DNA of 45,071 nucleotides, taken from DASZYF01 sp035545535. GTDB lineage: Bacteria > Actinomycetota > Actinomycetes > Mycobacteriales > CAJCIY01. The stretch's first letter is position 1; the number at the start of each line of letters is the position of its first letter. The notes beneath the pieces were generated by a model. The model saw nothing but the letters and a program-made list of their open reading frames with translations, was not told the origin of the DNA and made no database searches. Both the position numbers and the translations under genes were made by a program. This document shows positions 37,193-44,967 of this stretch, one piece after another. Where the stretch lies: NCBI GenBank assembly GCA_035545535.1, contig DASZYF010000086.1, forward strand, positions 1-45,071. Direction: 5' to 3'.

Positions 37193-38371
37193 TCAGCTGC
37201 TCCGCACCGCCACGGGCATCGAGGTCACCCCGGGGACCATCGAGGTGTGCGCGCGCGTGACCTCGCCGCGCGGCTCGACCACGGGCAGCCGGCGGAGCAG
37301 GCCTTCGAACATCGCCCGCGCCTCGAGCCGGGCGAGGCTCGCGCCCAGGCAGAGGTGCTCGCCGTAGCCGAACGCGAGGTGCGGGTTCGGGTTGCGCGTC
37401 ACGTCGAACTGCTCGGCGGTGTCGCCGAAGACCTCTTCGTCGCGGTTGGCCGAGCCGTACAGCATCACGACCACCTGGCCCGCGCGGATCTCGACGCCGC
37501 GGATCTCGGTGTCGGCGGTGGCGGTGCGGGCCATGTGCGTCACCGGCACGCACCAGCGCAGCATCTCCTCGACCGCCGACGGGATGAGCGACGGGTCGTC
37601 CTTGCACAGCGCGTGCTGCTCGGGGTGGTCGATGAGCGCCCGCATGCCGAGCGAGATGAGGTTGCGCGTGGTCTCGTTGCCGGCGACGAGCAACAGCCAG
37701 CACAGCATGTAGAGGTCGTTGTGCGTGAGCGACTTGCCGTCGAGCTCGGCGGTGGTGAGCTGCGAGATGAGGTCGTCGCGCGGGTTCGTGCGCCGCTCCT
37801 CGATGAGCGCCGAGAAGTATTCGTGCAGCTCGCCGAGCGCCCAGGCGTTGTCCTCGAAGCGCACGTTCGGGTCGCTGATCTCGATGACGGCGTCGGACCA
37901 CTCGCGGAACTTCGGCCAGTCCGACTGCGGGGCACCGAGCAGCTCGAGGATCACCCGCGTCGGCAGCGGGGCGGCGAGGTGCTCGGCGAAGTCGATGGTC
38001 TCGTCCGTGGGGACGTCATCGAGGATCTCGTCGACCATCGCGTTGACCCACGGCTCGATGCCGGTGATCTGGCGGTGCGTGAACGCGCCGAGCACGAGCC
38101 GGCGGACGTGCCGGTGCGCCGGCGGGTCGGTGAAGATCATGCTGCCGGGCTGCACGGCCTTGAAGCCGGGCTCGGGGATCGTGATGCCCTTGCCCGAGAT
38201 GAACAGCTCGGGGTTGACGGAGATGTGCCGGACGTCGGTGTAGCGCAGGATCGCCCAGAACTCGCGCTCCTCGTTCCAGTGCACGGGCTCCTCGCGCCGC
38301 AGCTGCGCGTAGGCCGGGAACGGGTCGCCGACGTGCCACTCGGGCGTGTGGATCGGGAATCGTGCGGACAA
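37193..38371 (-). CDS. Cytochrome P450 (CYP125/142-like, actinobacterial)
   Basis: This 392-residue P450 has the I-helix motif VAGNETT (229-235) and heme loop FGYGEHLCLGASLARLE with Cys341. The helix I sequence LLLVAGNETTRNLISLGM and the tail VPGVTSMPVAV resemble P450s that hydroxylate the terminal carbon of steroid or branched-chain side chains; exact family assignment needs alignment. It probably starts at TTG with GAGAGGAG seven bases upstream. It is the last gene of the thiolase-DUF35-CoA-transferase operon, 30 bases behind the CoA-transferase. Confidence 0.93.
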   Translation of the reverse strand: MSARFPIHTPEWHVGDPFPAYAQLRREEPVHWNEEREFWAILRYTDVRHISVNPELFISGKGITIPEPGFKAVQPGSMIFTDPPAHRHVRRLVLGAFTHRQITGIEPWVNAMVDEILDDVPTDETIDFAEHLAAPLPTRVILELLGAPQSDWPKFREWSDAVIEISDPNVRFEDNAWALGELHEYFSALIEERRTNPRDDLISQLTTAELDGKSLTHNDLYMLCWLLLVAGNETTRNLISLGMRALIDHPEQHALCKDDPSLIPSAVEEMLRWCVPVTHMARTATADTEIRGVEIRAGQVVVMLYGSANRDEEVFGDTAEQFDVTRNPNPHLAFGYGEHLCLGASLARLEARAMFEGLLRRLPVVEPRGEVTRAHTSMVPGVTSMPVAVRSS

Positions 38372-38401
38372 GCCGGAGCTCCTCTCGTCGGTCCGATGCT
38401 G

Positions 38402-40765
38402 TCAGGCGGCGCCGCGCGGGGTGGTCCCGGTGACGCCGTCCTCCCGCAGCGCCGCCCGCGCGCCGGCATCGAAGCCGAGCTCGGCGAGCACCTCGTCGGT
38501 GTGCTGGCCGAGCGTCGGGGCCGGTCGCTCGACCCACGGCTCCGTGCGTGACGCGAAGCGGAACGGGACCCCGAGCACCTCGTGCCGGCCGACGACCGGA
38601 CCGTCGATCACCTCGAGGAACCTGCGCTCGCGCAGCGGGATCAGGTCGTAGACGCCGACGAACCCGGTGACGGGGGCCGCGGGCACCCCCGCGGCCACCA
38701 GCGCCTCCACCGTCGCCCCGAGGTCGCGCGCGGCCGTCAGCGCGTTCAGGAGCTCGTCGATGACGTCGTGGTGGGCACGGCGGCCCGCCGCCTCCGCGAA
38801 CCGCGGATCACTGAGCTCGGAGGAGGCGAGGACGCCGGTGAGCGCGCTCCACTGCGCGTCGTCGACGACCGCGAGCGCGAGCCACTGCTCACGGCCGGCG
38901 CAGGCGTAGAGGCCCTGCGGGGCGGCGACGGGACCGCGGTTGCCGTCGCGGTGCAGCGACGTGCCGTACGCCGAGTGCTCGATCACCATCTCCGCGGCCG
39001 TGGCGAGCGCCGCCTCGAGCATCGTCACCTCGACGAACCTCCCCTCGCCGGAGCGCTCGCGCTCGTGCAAGGCCGCGAGCGTCGCCGTCACCGCGTGCAT
39101 GCCGGCGAGCGGATCGCAGGCGCCGCGGGGGATGACCGGCAGCCCGTCGGGGTACCCGGACATCCAGGCCATGCCGCTGACCTGCTCCATCGTCTGCGCG
39201 AAGCCGGTGCGGTCGCGCCACGGCCCGTCGAGCCCGAACGCCGGCATGCGCACCATGACCGTGCGCGGGTTGCGCGCGTGCACGACGTCCCAGGTGATGC
39301 CGAACGCGTCGAGCACGCGCGGGGAGAAGTTCTCGATGACGACGTCGGAGGTCGCGATGAGGTCGAGCGCCGCGTCGCGCCCGCGCGGATCGCCGAGGTC
39401 GAGCGTGATGCCGCGCTTGTTCGCGTTGTTGTGCTGGAAGCCCGCGCTCCACTCGTACCAGCCCGGCTCGCCCGGTGGCTTGGCGGAGGAGAAGCGCATG
39501 CCGTCGGGGCGCTGCACCGACTCGACGTGGATCACGTCGGCGCCGAGCGCGGCGAGCATGCTGCTCGCCGAGGGGCCGGCCCAGAACGCGGTGAGGTCGG
39601 TGACGCGCAGTCCGGCCAGCGGCCGACTGACGGGAGCGTCGTGGTGGGCGATGGCGCGCGCACCCCACGCCGCCCCGGCGTGCTCGCCGAGCCGCGGGGC
39701 CGCGGTCACCGGTGGGCGGTCCACCCCGCTCACGCGGTAGGGCGGGCGCGGCTGCACGAAGCCGGCCGGGTTCGGCTCGTAGACACCGCGCACCACGAGG
39801 TGGTCGAACGTCGGGATCGTGTCCGGCTGCCCCACCGGCGCGACCGGGACGCGCAGCAGCGACGCTTCCTCGATCACCTGTGCGGTGGTGCGGGCGGTCG
39901 TCCACTCGTGCAGCAGCGCCGTGAACTCGGTGATGTGCCGCGAGCGCGCCATCGCGGTGGCGAAGCGCGGGTCGGCCGACAGCTCGGGGTGGCCGGCGAG
40001 AACCATGAGGTCGCCGAACTGCTGACCGGTGATGGTGCAGAGCCCGACGAGGCCGTCGGCGGTGGGTTCGATCGACGGGACCTCGACGCTGCGGGACGGG
40101 CCGGTGAACGTGCGGGCCGCCTCGAGCGCACCCGAGAGCGAGACGTGCAGCGCGCTGAACCCGCCGAGCGTCAGCGCCATGCACTCGAGCATCGAGACGT
40201 CGACGTGCTCGCCTCTGGGATCGGCACCCCCGGCGAACGTCGTCGCGAGCGCGGCGACGGCGGCGTACGTGCCGGTGATCCACTCACCGAGCCGTCCTCC
40301 CACGTGCAGTGGCGGCCGGTCGACCAGCCCGCGGCTGGCGGTCGACGCGCACAGCGCCTGCAGCGTGAACTCGGTCGCCGGCCGTCGCGCCCACGAGCCC
40401 GTGCGCCCGAAGGGCGTGATGGAGACGACGATCAGGCGGGGGTTCGCCGCGCGGGCCTGCGTGAGGTCGTCGTCGGCGAGCGAACCGTCCTCGACGAGGA
40501 CGTCGGCGTCGACCAGCAGCGCGTGCACCGCAGCGTCGTCCAGGTCACCGACCACCGCGCGCTTGGTCGCGTTGAGGTAGCGGAACAGCGCGCCGTCGTC
40601 ACCGGCGAGGTCACGGTGCGATGCCGACCAGCGGCGGAGCGGATCGCCCTCCGCCGTCTCGACCTTGATCACGTCGGCGCCCGCGTCGGCCATCAGCTTC
40701 GTCGCGTACGGTCCCGCGATCTCGCTGCTGAGGTCGAGGACCCGCAGCCCTCCGAGCAGGGTCAT
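38402..40765 (-). CDS. Tandem CaiB/BaiF CoA-transferase family III protein
   Basis: The 787-residue protein consists of two complete class III CoA-transferase domains: the first starts LLGGLRVLDLSSEIAGPYAT (residue about 3), the second RPLAGLRVTDLTAFWAGPSA (about 400). Each shows the family features such as GADVIKVETAEGDPLRRW or GADVIHVESVQRPDGMRFSS. Family III enzymes move CoA between carboxylates through an Asp-bound acyl intermediate; they usually form interlocked homodimers, so a covalent tandem is a pseudo-dimer. The ATG overlaps the DUF35 stop (ATGA). It probably activates the carboxylate fed to the pathway. Confidence 0.92.
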   Translation of the reverse strand: MTLLGGLRVLDLSSEIAGPYATKLMADAGADVIKVETAEGDPLRRWSASHRDLAGDDGALFRYLNATKRAVVGDLDDAAVHALLVDADVLVEDGSLADDDLTQARAANPRLIVVSITPFGRTGSWARRPATEFTLQALCASTASRGLVDRPPLHVGGRLGEWITGTYAAVAALATTFAGGADPRGEHVDVSMLECMALTLGGFSALHVSLSGALEAARTFTGPSRSVEVPSIEPTADGLVGLCTITGQQFGDLMVLAGHPELSADPRFATAMARSRHITEFTALLHEWTTARTTAQVIEEASLLRVPVAPVGQPDTIPTFDHLVVRGVYEPNPAGFVQPRPPYRVSGVDRPPVTAAPRLGEHAGAAWGARAIAHHDAPVSRPLAGLRVTDLTAFWAGPSASSMLAALGADVIHVESVQRPDGMRFSSAKPPGEPGWYEWSAGFQHNNANKRGITLDLGDPRGRDAALDLIATSDVVIENFSPRVLDAFGITWDVVHARNPRTVMVRMPAFGLDGPWRDRTGFAQTMEQVSGMAWMSGYPDGLPVIPRGACDPLAGMHAVTATLAALHERERSGEGRFVEVTMLEAALATAAEMVIEHSAYGTSLHRDGNRGPVAAPQGLYACAGREQWLALAVVDDAQWSALTGVLASSELSDPRFAEAAGRRAHHDVIDELLNALTAARDLGATVEALVAAGVPAAPVTGFVGVYDLIPLRERRFLEVIDGPVVGRHEVLGVPFRFASRTEPWVERPAPTLGQHTDEVLAELGFDAGARAALREDGVTGTTPRGAA

Positions 40766-41175
40766 GCCGGGCGGAAGTAGGGGAGCACGGTGTCGTCGAT
40801 CCGATGGAACAGCACCTCGACGCGCAACCCGACCGCGAGCAGCGAGTCGTCGCAGCCGACGATGTTGCTGATCATCCGGTAGCCCTCGTCGAGCGTCACG
40901 ATGACCGGTGCGTAGACGGCGGTGAACGCCGGCGACAGGGGCCGGTGCGCGACCGTCCAGCTGTAGATCTCGCCCCGGCCGGCGCTCTGCTCCCACACCA
41001 GGTCGCGGCCCCGGCACGTGCGGCAGGCGAGCGCGGGGTCGAAGATCGCGGCGGCGCACGTCGTGCAGCGCTGGAACAGCAGCCGCCCCTCCTTGCAGCC
41101 GTCCCAGAACGGACGGGTCAGCGACGACGGCCGCGGCAACGGGATGCCGCTCGTCTGCGGCTCGAGCAGCGTCAC
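40762..41175 (-). CDS. Zn-ribbon OB-fold protein (DUF35), thiolase partner
   Basis: This 137-residue protein has the DUF35 layout: an N-terminal helix, a rubredoxin-like zinc ribbon (RCTTCAAAIFDPALACRTCR with two CxxC pairs), and an OB-fold (GEIYSWTVAHRPLSPAFTAV, then YAPVIVTLDEGYRMISNIVG). DUF35 proteins bind thiolases; the domain in ChsH2 partners the Ltp2 aldolase in steroid side-chain breakdown. It starts at GTG within the thiolase stop (GTGA). Function here is inferred from that pairing. Confidence 0.9.
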   Translation of the reverse strand: MTLLEPQTSGIPLPRPSSLTRPFWDGCKEGRLLFQRCTTCAAAIFDPALACRTCRGRDLVWEQSAGRGEIYSWTVAHRPLSPAFTAVYAPVIVTLDEGYRMISNIVGCDDSLLAVGLRVEVLFHRIDDTVLPYFRPA

Positions 41176-42347
41176 GGCCGACCCGCGCCGAGCAGGATGA
41201 CGTCGTTGAACAGCGCGCCGGCGCCGCCGTTCGACGCGAGCGCCACCTGGGCGCCGGTGATCTGCGTCGTCGCGCACGTGCCCTGCAGCTGCTGCACCGC
41301 GCGGATCACCCGCTGCAGCAGCTGCACCGATCCGCCGCCGTGGCTGAACGACATCAGCCCGCCGTCGGTGGTGATGGGCAGCGACCCGTCGGGACGGATC
41401 GCACCGCTGGTGACGAACGCGCCGCCCTCGCCGGGGCCGCAGAAGCCGAACGCCTCGAGCTGGCGGATGATCTCGAAGGAGAACGGGTCGTAGAGCTCGG
41501 CGACGTCGACGTCGGCCGGCCTCAGCCCGGCCATCGCGAACGCGCGCTGCGCGGCGCGCGCCCCGATCCGGCCGTTCTCGACGGCGTCCGGCGCCGGGCT
41601 CACGAGGTCCCACGCCGGTGGGTGCTGGTAGGACGGTCCCGCATGGTCGACGCCGCCGCCGAGCACGAACACCGGGGTGACGTCGAGGTCGCGGGCGCGT
41701 TCGACGGTCGTCAGCAGCAGCGCGCACCCGCCCTCACCCGTGAGTGAGCAGTCGAGCAGGTGGAACGGGTCGGCGATCATCCGCGAGGCGAGGACGTCGT
41801 CGGCCGTGTACGGGCCCTTGCCGTGGAAGATCGCCTCGGGGTTCACGTGACCGTTGTTGCGGATGACGGCCGCGCACTCCGCCATCTGCTCGGGCGTCGT
41901 GCCGTACATGTGCATGTGTCGGCGCGCGACCATCGCGAACTCGAGCGCGGTGAAGATGCCGAACGGCAGCACGAACTCGCCGGCGAAGTCGCGCGTCCAC
42001 GGCGCGGTGGAGCTGCGGTCGGTGTAGGTGCCCGCACCGCCGCCCGCGATGAGGACGGTGCTGCAGAGGCCGGCCGCGATCGCGGCGGCGGCGTCGAGCA
42101 CCTCGGGGATCCCGGCACTGCCGGCGTGGTTGGTCCAGGCCGGGCCGAGGCCGAGCGTGTAGATGAGGTCGGCGCTGTACTGGCCCGTGACACCGTCGAT
42201 CGCGTCGGGGGAGATGCCGGCCGCGGCGATGACGCCGAGCGCGGCCTCGACCGTGATCGAGCGGGAGGTGTGCCCTTCGAGCACGGTCGCCTGGCGCGTG
42301 TTGTGCACGGCCGCGACGACGACGTCGCGGAAGGGGTGCCCGGCCAT
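41172..42347 (-). CDS. Thiolase-superfamily protein (Ltp/SCP2-like) lacking the nucleophilic Cys
   Basis: The roughly 391-residue protein has thiolase-fold features: VDVAELYDPFSFEIIRQLEA, FGFCGPGEGGAF, and C-terminal NGGAGALFNDVILLGAG. At the site of the usual nucleophilic Cys it has NHAGSAGIPEV, with no Cys, as in Ltp2-type aldolases, which cleave beta-hydroxyacyl-CoA by retro-aldol reaction instead of thiolysis. I chose the ATG at 42347; a GTG at 42365 is possible but lies within the operator. It heads the operon thiolase-DUF35-CoA-transferase-P450. Ltp2-like function is likely but not certain. Confidence 0.85.
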   Translation of the reverse strand: MAGHPFRDVVVAAVHNTRQATVLEGHTSRSITVEAALGVIAAAGISPDAIDGVTGQYSADLIYTLGLGPAWTNHAGSAGIPEVLDAAAAIAAGLCSTVLIAGGGAGTYTDRSSTAPWTRDFAGEFVLPFGIFTALEFAMVARRHMHMYGTTPEQMAECAAVIRNNGHVNPEAIFHGKGPYTADDVLASRMIADPFHLLDCSLTGEGGCALLLTTVERARDLDVTPVFVLGGGVDHAGPSYQHPPAWDLVSPAPDAVENGRIGARAAQRAFAMAGLRPADVDVAELYDPFSFEIIRQLEAFGFCGPGEGGAFVTSGAIRPDGSLPITTDGGLMSFSHGGGSVQLLQRVIRAVQQLQGTCATTQITGAQVALASNGGAGALFNDVILLGAGRP

Positions 42348-42357
42348 CGGGGGCAAG

Positions 42358-42375
42358 CCTGACACAGGCGTCAGG
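42358..42375. promoter_or_regulatory. 18-bp palindromic operator upstream of the thiolase operon
   Basis: CCTGACACAGGCGTCAGG: arms CCTGACAC and GCGTCAGG match with one mismatch around a 2-base centre. It is almost the same as the site at 44087-44104. It lies between the stop of the secreted-protein gene and the thiolase start. Confidence 0.65.
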
Positions 42376-42390
42376 GTCGGGCCGGACCGG

Positions 42391-43419
42391 CTACCTCTCC
42401 TCGGCGCGGCGGCCGGCGACGAGGCTCGTCAGGAACCCGACGACGACCACGAGCGCGAACGCGAGCCAGAGCCACGGCGTGCGGTCGACGCGGTGCCCGG
42501 CCGCCACGGCGTTCGGGACCACGGTCGGGAAGACCGTCACGTGCGCCGTGGGCGCGGGAGCGCGCCGCGTCGCGACGACCGTGACGTCGGGGATCGACGG
42601 CGCGAGCGTGTGCGGCGCGACGGCGGCCACCGGCCGGCCGGACGCCTGCACGGCCGCGGGCGCCGGCTCCGACGGGACCGGCGACAGGCACGGCGAGGGG
42701 ATCGGCGCGTACCCGGCGGGGGTGTCGGACACCGCTTCGACCGTGTAGGTCGACCACGCGGGGATCGCCGGGTCGATGTTCATCGTCCAGCTCTCGGTGG
42801 CTCCCGGGGCCTGGCCGTCGCCGTAGATGTCGTTCGTCGTGCCCGGCACGATGCCCACGACGTCTCCCGCCGCGTTGCGCAGCACGGCGGACAGCGCGAT
42901 GGAGAAGATCGGGACCGACAGGTCGTTGCGGGCGGTGCCCGCGAGGTGCCCGAACGCCCCGCCGCTCTGGTGCGTCACGGTGGTGACGGTGACGGGGAAG
43001 CGGTGCGGCACGGTCGTCGGCGTGCCGTACGTGATGCCCGTGAAGCGCACCGCCGCGGGCGGGCGCGCGGGCTGGAACAGCGGTGCGTCGAACCCGCTGT
43101 CCTGCCCCGGCCCGATGAGCGGGCTCCACGTGAAGCGCTTGTCGCTGACGAGCGGGCGGCCGGCCGCGTCGAGGACCGTGTAGCCCACCGCGACCTCGGC
43201 GGCGGCACCGGTCCCGCGGTTGTCGACCGCGCCGACGACGTGCCAGTTGCCGTTGTGGTCGGGCCCCCAGAGGTGCAGCGGTCCGGACAGCGCGAGCTGC
43301 GGCGGCGCGGGTGGCCCGCACGCGGCCGCCCCCGCGGAGCCGCCGGGCACGAGCACGACGGCGGCGACCGCGCTGAGGGCTGCGAGCACGCCGATCACGG
43401 CCCGCCGGGCTGACACCAT
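42391..43419 (-). CDS. Secreted, membrane-anchored protein, function unknown
   Basis: This 342-residue protein has a Sec signal peptide (VIGVLAALSAVAAVVLVPGG, cleavage near SAGAAA), an extracytoplasmic body of beta-rich repeats similar to FxLYD-type domains (HLWGPDHNGNWHVVGAVDNR, GTARNDLSVPIFSIALSAVL), a Pro/Ala/Val-rich stalk (about 235-300) and a C-terminal membrane helix (WLWLAFALVVVVGFLTSLVA) ending in a basic tail. This is a single-pass surface-protein layout; there is no LPXTG motif. It is divergent from the carbonic anhydrase gene. I do not recognise a function. Confidence 0.7.
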   Translation of the reverse strand: MVSARRAVIGVLAALSAVAAVVLVPGGSAGAAACGPPAPPQLALSGPLHLWGPDHNGNWHVVGAVDNRGTGAAAEVAVGYTVLDAAGRPLVSDKRFTWSPLIGPGQDSGFDAPLFQPARPPAAVRFTGITYGTPTTVPHRFPVTVTTVTHQSGGAFGHLAGTARNDLSVPIFSIALSAVLRNAAGDVVGIVPGTTNDIYGDGQAPGATESWTMNIDPAIPAWSTYTVEAVSDTPAGYAPIPSPCLSPVPSEPAPAAVQASGRPVAAVAPHTLAPSIPDVTVVATRRAPAPTAHVTVFPTVVPNAVAAGHRVDRTPWLWLAFALVVVVGFLTSLVAGRRAEER

Positions 43420-43529
43420 GTCAGGTCAAGTGTCCTGCGGGCGGTCGTCCGCGCCGCGGCGCAGCGCCGTGATCTGGGACACGTCTCACACCCCGCGTCT
43501 TACCCGGGCGGGGCCGCGGCCGCGCCTTC

Positions 43530-43541
43530 TAAGGTCGAGCC
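43530..43541 (+). promoter_or_regulatory. Leaderless -10 for the carbonic anhydrase gene
   Basis: TAAGGT at 43530-43535 fits the TAnnnT -10 and ends six bases before the GTG at 43542, which has almost no ribosome site. This spacing is typical of leaderless actinobacterial genes. A clear -35 is not visible. Confidence 0.4.
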
Positions 43542-44051
43542 GTGGCTGAGCAGACGAGCGGGGACGCGTTTGCGGACGTGATCGCCGGCAACGAGGAGTA
43601 CGCGAAGATCCGGGACTCCCGCGATCTCGAGGCCCGGGCCGCGAAGGGCCTGGCCGTCCTGACCTGCATGGACTCGCGCATCGAGCCGCTGCACATGCTC
43701 GGCCTCGATCGCGGTGACGCGAAGATCCTGCGCAACGCCGGCGCCCGCGTGACCGACGACGTGCTGCGCACCCTCGTGCTCGGCCGCTACCTGCTCGGGG
43801 TCGAGCGCGTGATGGTCGTGCAGCACACCCGCTGCCGCATGGCCGGGGGCACCGAGGATGACGTGCACGATGCGGTCTCGGCGGCCGGTGGTCCCGACAC
43901 GCGTTCGCTCGCGTTCCTCACGTCGCCCGACCAAGAGGCGGCCGTGCTCGCCGACGTGCAGCGGGTGCGGTCCTACCCCTACCTGCCGGGCATCGCCGTC
44001 GGCGGCTTCATCTACGACCTCGACACCGGTCTGCTCCGCCCCGTCGTCTGA
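43542..44051 (+). CDS. Beta-carbonic anhydrase (short form)
   Basis: This 169-residue protein carries the zinc-site motifs CMDSR (Cys42, Asp44, Arg46) and HTRC (His95, Cys98), and RNAGARV, all diagnostic of the short actinobacterial beta-carbonic anhydrase group. It interconverts CO2 and bicarbonate and so supplies bicarbonate for carboxylases or buffers pH. The C-terminal part (YLPGIAVGGFIYDLDTGLL) closes the fold. It is divergent from the secreted-protein gene and precedes the MaoC operon by 73 bases. Confidence 0.9.
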   Translation: MAEQTSGDAFADVIAGNEEYAKIRDSRDLEARAAKGLAVLTCMDSRIEPLHMLGLDRGDAKILRNAGARVTDDVLRTLVLGRYLLGVERVMVVQHTRCRMAGGTEDDVHDAVSAAGGPDTRSLAFLTSPDQEAAVLADVQRVRSYPYLPGIAVGGFIYDLDTGLLRPVV

Positions 44052-44069
44052 CCCTCCCACGGGCTTCGC

Positions 44070-44104
44070 TACGGTGAGCCGTGCGACCTGACGCAGGTGT
44101 CAGG
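44070..44104 (+). promoter_or_regulatory. -10 and 18-bp palindromic operator upstream of the MaoC operon
   Basis: TACGGT at 44070-44075 is a TAnnnT -10. CCTGACGCAGGTGTCAGG at 44087-44104 follows, within the start of the transcript, where a bound repressor would block it. It differs at two of 18 positions from the site at 42358-42375. Confidence 0.65.
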
Positions 44105-44124
44105 GAGACCGATGAGGAGTGGGC

Positions 44125-44541
44125 GTGGCGGAGCCGTTCGAGATGCGGATCGAGCTCGGTAAGGTGCGGGAGTTCGCGCGGGCGACCGGCTCCAGCAACC
44201 CCGAGTACCTGACGGGGGACACACCGCCCGCGCCGGTGACGTTCCCGATGGTGACCGCGTTCTGGTCCGGCCCGGAGAACTTCGAGTCGCCCGGCGACAT
44301 CGACCTCGCCCGCGTGCTGCACGGCGGCCAGGAGTTCGTCTACCCCGACGGCCCGCCGGAGGCCGGCGCCGTCCTCACCGCGCAGATGCGGCTCGGCAAC
44401 AAGAGCGAGAAGGAGGGCAAGCGCGGCGGCACGATGACCATCCAGGAGCTCGTCACCGAGTTCACGGACCCGAGCGGCAAGCTCGTCGCGCAGTCGATCA
44501 CCACCATGGTCGTCACGAGCAAGCCGACGGGAGCCTCCTGA
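44125..44541 (+). CDS. MaoC-like dehydratase, N-terminal-type (FAS1_DH) subunit
   Basis: This 138-residue hot-dog-fold protein resembles the MaoC_dehydrat_N group: KVREFARATGSSNPEYLTGD, then PVTFPMVTAFW, RVLHGGQEFVYPDGPPEAGA, and NKSEKEGKRGGTMTIQELVT. It lacks the catalytic Asp-His pair of active hydratases, so it is probably the non-catalytic partner in a heterodimer, as in ChsH1/ChsH2-like or HadA-HadB-like systems. The GTG at 44125 has GAGGAG upstream; another GTG is six bases earlier. Its stop overlaps the next ATG by one base. Confidence 0.87.
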   Translation: MAEPFEMRIELGKVREFARATGSSNPEYLTGDTPPAPVTFPMVTAFWSGPENFESPGDIDLARVLHGGQEFVYPDGPPEAGAVLTAQMRLGNKSEKEGKRGGTMTIQELVTEFTDPSGKLVAQSITTMVVTSKPTGAS

Positions 44542-44951
44542 TGAGCGCCGGCTGGGACAGCCTCGAGGTCGGCGCGGAGAACGCGCCGCGCACCGACGCG
44601 CCGCTGACCATCACCGACTTCGTCCGCTACCAGGGCGCGTCCGGTGACATGAACCCGATCCACCACGACCCTGCGTTCGCGCAGATGGCCGGCTACCCCG
44701 GCCCGTTCGCGGTCGGCATGCTGCAGGCCGGCCGCATGGCCACCTACGTCACCGACTGGCTCGGCCCGCGCAACGTGCGCCGCTACGCGGTCCGCTTCAA
44801 GGAGCAGGCGTGGCCCGGCGACGTGCTCACCTACACCGGCAAGGTCGTCGGCCGTGACGAGGCGAAGCGCACCGTCGACGTCGAGCTCACCTGCACCCGT
44901 CAGACCGGCGGTGTCCACCTGACCGGCACTGCCACGTTCGTCGTCCCGTAA
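44541..44951 (+). CDS. MaoC-like enoyl-CoA hydratase, catalytic subunit
   Basis: The 136-residue hot-dog protein has the R-specific hydratase motif YQGASGDMNPIHHDPAFAQM with Asp36 and His41 as catalytic pair, then YPGPFAVGMLQAGRMATYVT. It would pair with the preceding subunit to hydrate an enoyl-CoA, giving the beta-hydroxyacyl-CoA that an Ltp2-like aldolase or an SDR can use. It begins at the TGATG overlap. The partial SDR follows 16 bases later. Confidence 0.92.
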   Translation: MSAGWDSLEVGAENAPRTDAPLTITDFVRYQGASGDMNPIHHDPAFAQMAGYPGPFAVGMLQAGRMATYVTDWLGPRNVRRYAVRFKEQAWPGDVLTYTGKVVGRDEAKRTVDVELTCTRQTGGVHLTGTATFVVP

Positions 44952-44967
44952 CCAGCACAGGAGCTGA

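Noticed and set aside
36984..37901. Frame on the minus strand that translates the repeat cluster into VDQGLLLSTKENRG-like residues
   Set aside because: It is out of frame with the P450 gene and its C-terminal part is only translated repeat DNA.
38582..40780. 732-codon plus-strand frame opposite the CoA-transferase
   Set aside because: Shadow frame; the minus strand encodes two intact CaiB/BaiF domains.
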